Below, one piece after another: positions 26,801-38,800 of a stretch of 64,000 nucleotides of DNA. The stretch is from Nectonema munidae (Eukaryota > Nematomorpha > Nectonematoida > Nectonematidae): assembly GCA_030549495.1 (NCBI GenBank), contig JAUIRK010001051.1, forward strand, positions 1,364,001 to 1,428,000, read 5' to 3'. The position numbers were made by a program, and so were the translations under genes. Positions within the stretch are counted from its first letter, which is position 1, and each line of letters begins with the position of its first letter. Under the pieces are notes generated by a model that saw only the letters and a program-made list of their open reading frames with translations, had not been told where the DNA came from and made no database searches.

Positions 26801-29800
26801 GTAAAAAATATAAATTCACGCATCCCGAAAAATTAGAAGGAAATTATAACCTTTTTTGTCGCGGTGTTCGATACAGCTGCCTCTTTTAATGAGAAGTTCT
26901 ACTAAGCTCGCAGGTCCTCCAACACACGCCATTGTAAGCGCTGTATCGTGATTGCTTTCCGTTTGCGAATCAATTTCAATTGCAGGATAGCATTTATTGC
27001 TTGACCAAGGCATTTGAGATGAATTGGTTGTATCTTGTGTAGAATAAAAGACCATAAAATAACCAAAAATATATATTAACCCTTACATTACCAGAAAAAC
27101 AAGACGATATTTATTAAAAAGCAGAAGATTGATATACAAAACTATTTGAAAAAACAGATGAAGGTAAATTTGTTTATGTATCATATATGATACACTGGTC
27201 ACGAAAGGGTTAATCAGAAATAGAAGACAGCAAAAGTCTAGGCATTGGAGAGGGAAAAAAATTAGAGATTATTTACTCTAGCTTTATGCTTATATAAACT
27301 TAAGCGATATAAACAATTTCCTTTTGCATTACAAAATAAATTAATTGTGAAATAAAACGCTTTAGTTTAGACTTATTATTAGGAACATGTTAAGTTGAAC
27401 ACTGTGTGGTGATAGCCTAAACTTTTGAAGATCTTACCTTCTGAAGGTGATGGGTATTTGTAAATTATATTATTATTGGACAACTAATACGTGGTATAAC
27501 GTAGAGAAGCAAATGTATGCACATTCTAAATAAAGATAAAATACATTTAGTCGTTTTCTATAGTCAATAAAAAAATTCTAGAGAATTTATTAACAAATTG
27601 TTGTTTATATGCGTACTAGAGTTAGATCTTTCTATAGCCACAAAACACAACTGAAAAGTGGTGAAAATTTGAATTGGTTTTATTTAGAAAAGCTCACCGT
27701 CCGAAACCGAAAGCAAATTGAAAGCTATATCTCTATTCTCCAATGTTTATGAATAATAATACAAAATTGGTATAATTTCAGTTAAAATAGTCTAACATAG
27801 GGTTCCTACGCTTTAAATCTTTTTAGGCTTGATAAGAACTTTAGGGCATTTTTTACCTGTTACGCTCACTATTTATCTTAAGGAAATTTTCTGCCTTAAA
27901 ACTTTGTTTCAAAATTAAATTTAACTTTTATTTCCATTCAAGCATTTAATAAAAAAATCTGAATGCGACTTTATGAAATGCATTATTTATATATGAGACA
28001 TCCTTGAAAAATTCCCCAAGTAAAAACTACAATTATTAAGGGGAATAGTAAGTAATAAAGGATTTAAAGATATCAGATAATTTTGTACCTGCTTTTTTGG
28101 AGCCTTCGGCAACCGTTTTAGAAGTGGAAACTTGATTGGTGGAAGAGGAAGAAATTGGAGAAGTAGGAAAGGGGGTACTGCTGCCTACAATAATCTTATC
28201 ACAAATAGATGAACTTTGATTGAGAGGAGTTGATTGTTGTGTATTGTTAGTAGAAGTAGTAGTAGCAGCATTAGTATCACTTTCTATGCTGGAAGCATCA
28301 TTGCAAATCTTGAATACGCTATCTTTGCATTCAGAATTCACCTCTTTACAATTTTTATTCACTTTATTTTCTATTAAAAAAAAGTATTGGGTAGTCGCAA
28401 CTAAAATAGGGTTGGGGCCTTGATAGGATCCCAAAAGAAGTTAATCAACAAAAAATTTACAGCGGTATTTAGACGAGACTAATTATTGTGATACAAAAGT
28501 AGGTTGTTACCCATTTCACCCAAAAGACGAGATTAAGTAATTAGATATAAAATATACCTTCTTTATTATCAATTTTATTTATTTATTGTCAATTGAGATA
28601 TTTTCTAAATTTAATGTAGAAGTTTTTATATTAGAACAAAATCTCGTTATGATATTTTTTGATAATTCTCCGAATTTATCATTAAGAGAAACCTTGTTTT
28701 TTGTCTTTTTTTCACATTCTTCATAAGTTTTCTTTATTTTCACCGTCAAATACGCGTCTTATAAAATGATTATTAAAAATTTCTACAGCAAGGATTATAC
28801 ATGAAACATACATTAAGTGTTTAGACGAAAAATTTCACAAGAAGAAATAACACATTTTCAAAGCATTCTCACTTCATATCTTAAGCCGTTAGTACGGAAC
28901 CGTAAGATATTTTTTTACAAAAACTCCTCCCCAAACAATCACTTTTAATTTATAAAATTCAACACAATTTTATTTTACCTCAACATTCATTCATATTCTA
29001 GGTTAAATTTTAATTTTCATAAAAACTACACGTTGAAAGTAAACATAAATAGTAAATGTAATAATTTTTTTGTCAAAGTTTGTTGAATTGTGTTAACTTA
29101 TTTCACCCAGTGGTTGGGAAGCTAACCTATGAAAATTTGTTTAGGCGCGAATCCTATAGTTCCGACTCCAAACAGGTAATCGAATATCAACCAAATTTGA
29201 CCTCTAGACTAAAAAAAAGCTTTAGGATTTTAAAATTTCCAAAAAGTTTACTTTTATTTTTAAAGATCAATCTATATTTTGTCTAGTTCAAAAGATCTTA
29301 AAAGGCATTTTAGTAGATGAAAAATATAGAAATATGACAATAATTTTTTTATTAAAAATATGATATTTCGGTTTAACGCACACTAATGTGAAGTGGATGA
29401 GGTACTTCCACATACAGTGGTAATAATCTCACGATGTTGATATCAGCAAATCACTCGATTTGAATGCAGAGACAAAGAAGTAACCTACTTTCCTAAAAGG
29501 ACTCAGTTGAAAAAGACGAATTAAGTCGAAATATCATATTTTTAATAAAAATAATTGTCATGATTTCTCGCATATTTTATTTATTTACAACAACAATTAA
29601 CCCATTATATCCCATTGACTCCTTAAGGAGTCAAATTTTTTGGTCAAAATTGAAAATATTTAAAAAAATTTATACAATATTGTTTTTTAAACATTTTATT
29701 TCAACTTGTAAAAAAAAAAAGTAAAAATTTCACGTTCAAAAAAAGATATATTTGTTAAAAGCTTAGTGTTTGGATAATTTGTACAAATTTTGCCACATTT

Positions 29801-32800
29801 TTGTTTTTTAATTATTCTGTGATAAAAAAAACTATATTTAGAATTTTTATAATGTAAACATTTAAATAATAGTTTTAAAGATTTGTTTAAATTAAAATAA
29901 TATAAATTCTATTTTTAGTTTATAACTAGCTGCTTATTAAAACTATGACTCCCTAAGGAGTCATTGGGATAATACAATGTTTTTCAATAAAAAATTTTGT
30001 CCATAGGTTAAAAATCAAAAAATAATTATATATATATACTTAAAATCTAAAAAATTTCAAAAATATATTTATATTTTTTTTGAATATTTTTAGAATTTTA
30101 TATTATTCGAAATTTTCATTTTTTTAAGCTTTTTTCAAATCTAATTTTTTTGACAATAAATGGATGACCAACTACATTTTACTTACTTAGAAAATGCTCT
30201 TGATTATATTAGTGCAGAAAATGTTTTGACAGCTGATATAGTTGTTACTGGTGTACCATCTGGAGGTGAAGGAAGCGACATGGAACAAGATGAAACAGAC
30301 AAAGTTGCTTCACTTGAAATTTGTGCAGAAGTCGATGTTTTTCCTATTCAAGACGACATTGAAATAAATTAAGCATGTCTTTCAAAACTAAAGTGGAGTG
30401 GTCAGCCAATTCATACAAAAGAAAAGAGATGCGATGGAAATGAGGATGAGTATGCCATGAAGAATTTACTACATTTACACCCAGAATTACTAGATAAAAC
30501 GTGTTGGCAAGTTTTTTTTGATATATTTGAAGATATGCTTTACTTGTTGACGGAGGAAACAAATAACTACGCCAAGAGAAACCATAATTTTCAAAATTTT
30601 TATGCTTCTAATGAGGAAATTTGTAATTTTATCGGTTTAGTTTTTTTATCCGGATACAATGTCAGAACTTCAGAAAGAGATTATTGGAGTAAACAAAAGG
30701 ATATTGAATGTCAAATTTTTTCTACAACAATGAGTAGAAACAGATTTCAGGAATTGAAAAAATTTTTACATTGTGCAAACAATGATAATTTGTCAAAAAG
30801 AAAAATGGCTAAAGTTTTACCTTTGTTTGAAATTCTTAATTTAATACTTATAAAATATGGAATCAACCATGAAGATTTAAGTATTGATGAGTCGATGACA
30901 CCTTACTATGGTCGACATGGTTGCAAACAATTTATTAGAAATAAACCCATTCGTTTTGGTTTTAAAACATGGGTTCTTGCAAGTTCAACAGGTATGCCAT
31001 ACAAATTAGAAATTTATGAAGGTAAAGATAAATCTCACAATTCGAAAGAACCGTTAGGGACACGAGTAGTTAAAAAAAATGGTTTTTAGTTGTCCTAATC
31101 CCATAGAACATCAATTTTATTTTGATAATTTTTTTACATCTTTTTCTCTGATAAAAGAACTGAATGATAATGGTATTAGGGCAACTGGAACAATGAGAGA
31201 GAATAGAGCATCCAAATGTCCTTTAACAAATAGAAGAACTTTTTTAAAAAAAGAAAGAGGGTTTTTTGAAAACTTTAGTAGTAATGGTGTTCAAATTACA
31301 AGATGGATGGACAATTCAATCGTCACCGTTTGTACAAATTCGGAGAGTGTTTTTCCTTTGATAGATGTTCATAGATGGAAAAAAAATTGTGGAAAAATAA
31401 AAGTAAACCAACCTTTTGTTATAAAAGCCTACAACAGAGGAATGGGAGGCGTAGATCTTTGTGATCAGTTTTTGTCTTTTTATAGACCACAAATAAAAAG
31501 TAAAAAGTGGTATTGGCCGCTGATAATAAACTCAATAAATACAGCTTTTGTTTTTTCTTGGAGGTTATATCAAAAAATCAATAACTCCAAAATCTGTAAC
31601 AAAGATTTTCGAAGAGAAATAGTTCAAGTTCTCCTAAAAAGGTCAAAGCCACCACTAAACATTAATTTGGGTCCAAAAGGAAGAAAATCTGTTCCAAGTA
31701 AAGATATAAGAACTGACAATCATAATCATAATCCAGAATCATTTACTACATCAAGACGCTGTTATATATGTAAAAAAAACACAAAAATTAAATGTAAAAA
31801 ATGTGAAGTTTATTTACATTTAAAAAACTGTTGGCAAGTTTTTCATCAACACTAGTTATTTTTATTAATAAAAGTTTTTTTAATTTTACCTTTATATTAT
31901 CCCAATGACTCCTTTAGGAGTCATATTTTTTTTATAAAGAAAATTTTTTTTTTAATTATTTTTTAATTTCAGTATATTTAAATAGACATTAAGGAATTTG
32001 TTTTTAAAAATTAACTATTTTTATCAAATTTTAGCCTTGTTGGGTTATAATGGGTTAAGGCACTCCTTTAACCTCATCCTGTAATTTTAGTACTTCTTAA
32101 AAAATTCCTCCTTTGTTTGAATAGACTATAATAAATTACTTTGAAAGGAGAGTTTGGGAGTTCAAGGGAAAACATCCACACCAAGATCTTACAAAAATCG
32201 CACCGACTTCATCTAAAATGCAAACCAACCATTACTCCCGGTTTGGACTAAGGAAGCCTTACTTACAAATTTTTAATCATTTAAAATAGCTAGTTCTCTT
32301 GTATTTTGATCATGATCACTAAGCGTATCCTGTGTGAAAGACGGGTTTCGGCTATTGAAGCCTCATCAGTTCCAATTTAGTGTTTAAACTATGAGATTTG
32401 AACTGACGTCCAGTGGCTGTGCGTGAGCAACATCAACCAAGTAGCCGTCAAGACTTAGCTTTGATGATCATCATATTTAAAATAGTACAAAATCTTTTGT
32501 AAATTATAAGAAACTATATTCATAAAATAATTTGCTTTTGCATTCGCCTCAACAGTTGCTTAGACCGACCGGCCTTGACCATATTAAATAAGGTAAAAGA
32601 ACATTTATTCATCGTTGACTTAGACCAGTGGTTTTCAAAAAAGGAATTTTTTATATAAACATCTATATTAGATGACAGACAATTGGAGGACACGTGATAA
32701 ATAAAAATATATTCGGGTAATAGAGGCGGGGAGTTTCGGAATCACTGAATAAAAAGAAAAAATATGAAAATTTCCCCTATCCCGGATTTTGAAAACTAAT

Positions 32801-35800
32801 AGTGGCCTCATCTTTAGCAATGAGCTTAAAGAAAGGATTTTATGTTATGGAACACTGGTGTAGCATTGGGGTTGAAAGTGATTGTTTCACTAAAAATTAT
32901 TCAATAAATTTTACTTTTTAAAAACTTGCCAATTTCTTGTTGACAATGATGATGATACAAAGTATAATTCAATGATTCATTTTTGCAAAATGAAGGAAAA
33001 GAAGAAGAAAATGCGCCGGAAGAAATGGTTAGAGTATCCGAGGATTCATTAAAGACTTTTGTAGAGTGAATAGAATGATTGCATATAGATTTTAAGCTTA
33101 AATACACTCCATATTTATTCAGTTCATATAAAATATAAGAGAAAAGGCATTACGCGTGATTATTTGAACGGTCCAAAGGAGTAGTGTCGCATTTTGTAGT
33201 TGTCGATGATTGGCTGGTGTCATTATTATTGACAGAAATATTAACACATGAGCATTCTTGGTTGCACAGAGTATCAGGAAATTCATTAACTTTAAATGAA
33301 AGTTTGTTGGCGTTTGTTGCATTTATTTTATGGTTACAGGTCATTTCCTTCTCTATCGATTTCTTTAAACTTACTTCATTTTTATACATTTCTTAAAAAT
33401 AAAACAGATAATAAAAGAAAAACTCCAAAAAGTGTAAACAATACTATTAATTGTTTGGCCGAAGACTTGCTTGAGTAGTTTTGCATCTGCCGCGATCATG
33501 GATTTAAAATCCAGCCTACCATCCGGCATCACATATTTAGAAACAAAAGAACTCCCAAAACACTTATCATAAATATCTGTAGAACAAATTTCGCTCGAAC
33601 TTGGCTCATTTTTGTCATCAACACAGGCCGCTAGAAGGTTATCATTGTTAATGGTAAACTCTAAAAAGGACTAAAAAATAGAAAGAAATCATTATATGAA
33701 AGGGCATGCGTAACTCAAATAAGGGTTATAATATACTTCCTCCAAATCTGACAAGGTGTTGTTAACTTTTGATGACCACATATTTTCAAAATCTTCGCCT
33801 AAAAGAGTGTTGACGTAGTAATTACGCAAAAATTCTTTCACTTGAAGAAATTTATCATTTAATTTTAAGGCCATGTCTAAAATGAAGTTACGTGAAATAC
33901 AGTTCACATCAACACAAACAAAATGAGCATCTGTGACACGCGTTAAAATGTAAAATTACTTTTAGAGATAGAGAAAGATTTAAGATTACTGTGGCAAGCA
34001 GGATCATCAAAGACGAGAGAAAATTCGGAGTCGAATATCTGCTTAAACTGATGATTCACAGTCGCATTGTTCAAGCACGTAGCTTTTTCCACACAGCTAA
34101 CATCTTCACACGACGACTTTGTGCAATGTGAACAGATAGATTGGGTTGTGGCTGCGGCCTTGCTACAAATTTTGATTTCTTTATTGGCAGCAAGTATACT
34201 CGAATCGTGAATGGGTGCTTGCATGCGTGTGCTGTCCTGTTTTAAAGGTGGCGGTTGTTCATTGCATTTTGGAATGGAATTGGGCATTTCTTCGAGGTCT
34301 TTACTACTCTCGGCCACATTACAATTGACACCACTATCAGATGCAATCTTGGACTCCTTTGAAAAGCAATTTCCACAATTGGCAGTGATTTTTGAAGAAG
34401 CTTCGTTGCTTGTTTTTTGAGCCTTCCGGCTTTGCTGCTGACTATTTCCAGAGTTAAGTATGAATTGCATATTGTCTGAGTTTATTTGTTTTAAAAACTT
34501 AGGAAAGTCAAGTAAAAGTTGAACAGCATTTGTTTGTCCATTTCTAGCAGCCTCTATTATAGCTGTAGAGTTGTCCTTAAATAAAATGCACAAATATCGA
34601 AATTTAGTAAAGTTCATAAAAACAATGAAATTTCGGATAAAAAACGTTCTTTTGTCTAAATATTGCTTGGAATTTTTGGATCTTATCATTAAAAGCGTGC
34701 AAGCATTGCACTATTAACGCCCAAAAATTAATAATATATTTAAAACAAAAATCCTCAAAAAATGACATTGTGATAAAAGGAGTTATTTTATTGCTTTTCA
34801 ATATTTTTATAAAAACTTTATTTTTTTAAATAACAAAAATAATATTTGTCTTTGCTTTAAAAAAACTCTATGGTATTGGATCTTGAGGGGTGTAATTTCT
34901 CATTCCGCTCCATATCAGACGGCAGTGGCGTAGCGAGAAAATGGAACTTAGGGGGGGGGGGGGGGCATACAAACAACTTAGGGGGGCAAGTTAAATTCAG
35001 AATAACTTACACAATTAATTAAGTAGCTTCTGCAAATCTGCTGATACATTGAGCATACATGCATTATGTGATAGATCACATTTGTTTCCAAAATACATAT
35101 GAAAATAAAAGCTAAGATGTGCAAAATTGGGTCAATGCTAGTTGTTATACACGAATATGCTTCTGCATCATCATCATAGTCATCCTCAACTCATCCTTAT
35201 CATCATACAGCAAAGTTCTAATTAATCGGAGCATATATGATTCTTAAGTATTAGCGAAAAAGGACTAAGGAGGAGGATTAGGTGGGGCAAAGAAAGTGTT
35301 AATAAGGGAGAGGAGGAAAGGTATTTGGGGGGGGGGGAAAGGTATGGGGGGGGGGGGGGGGGGGGGGCACTGCCCCCCCCCCCTCTAGCTACGCCTTTGT
35401 ATCAGAGTCTCCCAATGTTGCAAATTATCTGAGATCTTTGGTAACCAGTAATACAGAGGTGCTCTACAGAGGTTACTTGATTCAACATCGATCTCTTCCC
35501 AGTATTGCGACCACATGGTACCCCCAGTCGCCTTCACCAATGGCGTGGTCACATTGGAAGCAATCATGACATTTTCCAAAAAAAGTGGAAGACCATCACC
35601 ATATTAATAAATCATCGTAGTCAATCTCTAAAAATAGAAGCACTTAATCACTGGCGTGATCAGTTCAGGATCCTACTTTACTGCACTCCCAATATACCAA
35701 CACAAATTGGATTATTTGCCCATTTTATCAAGATTACCAATTTCTTTTTATTCAGGTACCAACACACAGGGTATTTGATATTATCTCATCCATCCGGTCT

Positions 35801-38800
35801 ACGAAGAATTCACACGAATAGATCTTTCACTAAAAATAAGTGATACTTAATATTCCTCCCGGCTGGTATCCTAAAGAAATTTCTACCTGATGAGAAATGG
35901 ATCAATAATGACCTAAAATCAGTCCAAAGAGCCTTAGCTGAAGGTGCTAAAGCTGATCTAGGAATCAGAACTGTACTAACTACGGCTAAATCAGGAGGGA
36001 CAAAAATTAGGTGCAATATTATCAGACCCTTTGTTTGGTCCCATGTATGCATACATAGAAGCGTATACGTCTCTGCTATTCACTTCAAAAGATTTTCTAA
36101 AATGGTGCTAAGATGCGTTGGTGACGCTAGTTTGATCTTTGGCGTTTCGAAAAATTCTTTGGAGAAAGCTAGGTTTGCCACAAGGCAGGTTTTTATGTTC
36201 CTAATGGGAGCAATGAAACACCAAAAGATGACCACTGCGGCCACCAATTTGGGAATGACATTTGTGACTAAATTTCCATTTTTGAGAAAGGGGATAATCT
36301 GGAGATAATCTTACAAACTTAGAAATCTATAATTTATCACTAAAATTTTTGTGAATATGTTGAGTCTAAGGATATTTGACAAGGGATGTGTAGTTAGAGA
36401 GAGGACATGTGCTTAAGCTACAATTGCACTGCCAAACCTTTGTTCAAAAATGAGCAGACGATCTTGTTAATAGATTAATATGATTTATAGGTCGATGTGA
36501 ATTAAGAATAGGCCCAACACTACGGCCTTGACATTTATTTAGCGCCAATCGCAACCTAAACAGAGGGCACATCAAGGCTCCTAGGAGACTCCAGGTAAAT
36601 TCCAAGCATCTTTGTACGCAGGTAACCGTAATACTTGCCCAGGTAATCAAGAACACGCCAAAATAGGAGGTCGATTCTACTATTATGACAATACAACGAG
36701 TGAAAATGAAAAATGGCTGCGGAAGATAACTTACGGATAACAGAGAAAACAAAAAAATAGAGACGATAACTATTGTACTCGATATTACAGCTTTTTAGAT
36801 GGAGACGGAGTTGCGTTGTGGTCTACATACATGATTTATTTAAAAAAGGAAAGATACCTGGGCTTTTTCATCGAGAAATGAAAAATGCACCACTTGTGTC
36901 GAACTATGAGTAAGGGTTACGTTTTAGGCCGGTTTAAACTCAGAAGCTGCCTGTTATTGAAGCGGGCATCTAGCTCATTAACAATAATATTTAAGAAACA
37001 AACACATGATGAGATCGTTAGCTGTTCAAAATCCAATTGAAAATTGCGGGGCCATAGTCGAAGGGCATATTACATTTAGAATGCAGGATGCAGATAGCCA
37101 GAAAGTAACTGGGCCAAATTGTATTATATCCATACAGATGAACATTCAGCCTAGATGAAATCTCAAATAACTCTAAATAAAGCAAACATCTACCGAAATA
37201 AACCTCCTAGGATACAAATTCTTGGGTTTTCACGTTGTTTCGCTGAAGATATCTAGTATTTTAGTGAAAATAATAACTATCATATGGGATGAAATGCTAT
37301 CGTAGTTGCACCAGACAACTTTTCCTCGATCAATAGCTCAGTATTCGAATCTTAAAAAATCTCTCTGAATTTTGGAATACTATTTAACAGGAGCTCACAA
37401 AGTACAACGCCAATCAATATACTAATAACGAAGTCAAGGATGGAAAGCTGGAAAAGACCTTCTTTTTGAGAAGGTAGGTGATAAATTTTCCAATTTTCAA
37501 AACTACAAATTTCCACTACTTTTCTTCTACCTTCACAAAATCAACCCAAACAAGTATCTATCCCCTCTGTGCAGACAAGTAGAACATAACACAGGTCACC
37601 TATTCAACTGCTCTCACGTCAACACAAATCTCGTTCCGAGGGATCTTTTGCATAACCCGATGGGGGTAGTGGGATTGCTCAACATTTGGGCTGGACTGTT
37701 GATCTGGGAATCTATCAATGCGGAATGGTTCACACAACCACTTGTCGGTTTGTGAACGGGTGCAAGCACCAACCACCACAAGGATGGAAAGCTGCTTTCA
37801 TACTATCAACTAGGCTTATCAAATTATTTGAAATGGTCGACAACATTTTAGAATATAATAATTAGTAAGCATACAATCTTAAAACTTATTCAGAGATTAA
37901 CGCATTTAGGAGCAAAGGAACAACCAGTGTTCATGAAGTAAAAATCGCGTCCTTTATTAAAGTTGTATATAAACTAAATAAAAAAGAAATCAGAGAATTC
38001 GTTTTGATAAACCTGGACATTGAAGGGTTAATTGAAATACATTTTTTTCACAAAAAAAGAAGCAGCACGATAATAAAAATAAAGACCTAAATGAAATAGA
38101 AATAAAAAGAACCTTTAACTTGTATGTAGGATCAGCCCCACTTTCCAATAACAGTTCAATGATTACAAGATGGCCAGCAGCAGCAGCAACAGAGAGAGGA
38201 GTGTGTTCGTTGTTATGAGTTGCTTTGTTTGGATCTGCCTTTATCTCAAGTAACAATTTGACAATTGGGCCATGGCCACCACGACAAGCTTTCATCAGTG
38301 GCGTTCTTCCTCCTTCGGCTTCGTGGTTCTATTAAAGAAATAGTGTATACTATAGCACAGTGGTTCTCAAAGTCGCGGTAAATTAGCAATTTTAGGGGCA
38401 ATGCATGGAATTAATTGAATTCTTTAATACACTCATCTTTATGAGAAGGGAGACTATCGAAATTGAAGATCTTATTCAATTTCCATTTTTACCTATTTTT
38501 TAAAAGTAGAATGGGTCAGCAGTTACCAGTGAAATAAAATAATATGCTTTAAAATATATGAAAATTAACTGTAAAAAAGAAAGAAAATAATCCATTTTGA
38601 AAACAAATGCAATCAAAAGGACTCGTTTTGATGTTTCGAATGATGCTACTATATAAAATAAACAGTTTTAATAATTTTTACATGTATATAATTTAACGAT
38701 TTATTCAAAAATCGTTAACAAAAAATTAGAAAAGAAGGAATTTTGATTCTTTTCATGTGTTTCAGAACAAAAAATTGATTTAGTTTTCATTTTTATTAGT

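Larger units (their letters stand above)
29597..32058 (+). mobile_element. piggyBac DNA transposon, nearly complete (2.45 kb)
   Basis: TTAA at 29597-29600 and 32055-32058. The inverted ends are CCCATTATATCCCAttg at left and, in reverse, CCCATTATAACCCAac at right. It encodes one transposase (30160-31855). In addition to the ends there is a 16-bp palindrome at 29617-29632 and a 28-bp internal inverted repeat (29947-29974 and 31895-31922), each containing a related GACTCC...GGAGTC palindrome. It sits in mask intron 15 in the orientation opposite to mask. Confidence 0.93.

Noticed and set aside
33483-33535. tRNA-like look of GATCATGGATTTAAAATCC
   Set aside because: No cloverleaf forms and the stretch is coding in mask exon 13.
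36861-36960. Snatches similar to U1 (ATACCTGG) and U12 (ATGAGTAAGG) RNAs
   Set aside because: Too short, wrong order and not conserved in the second copy at 59706.
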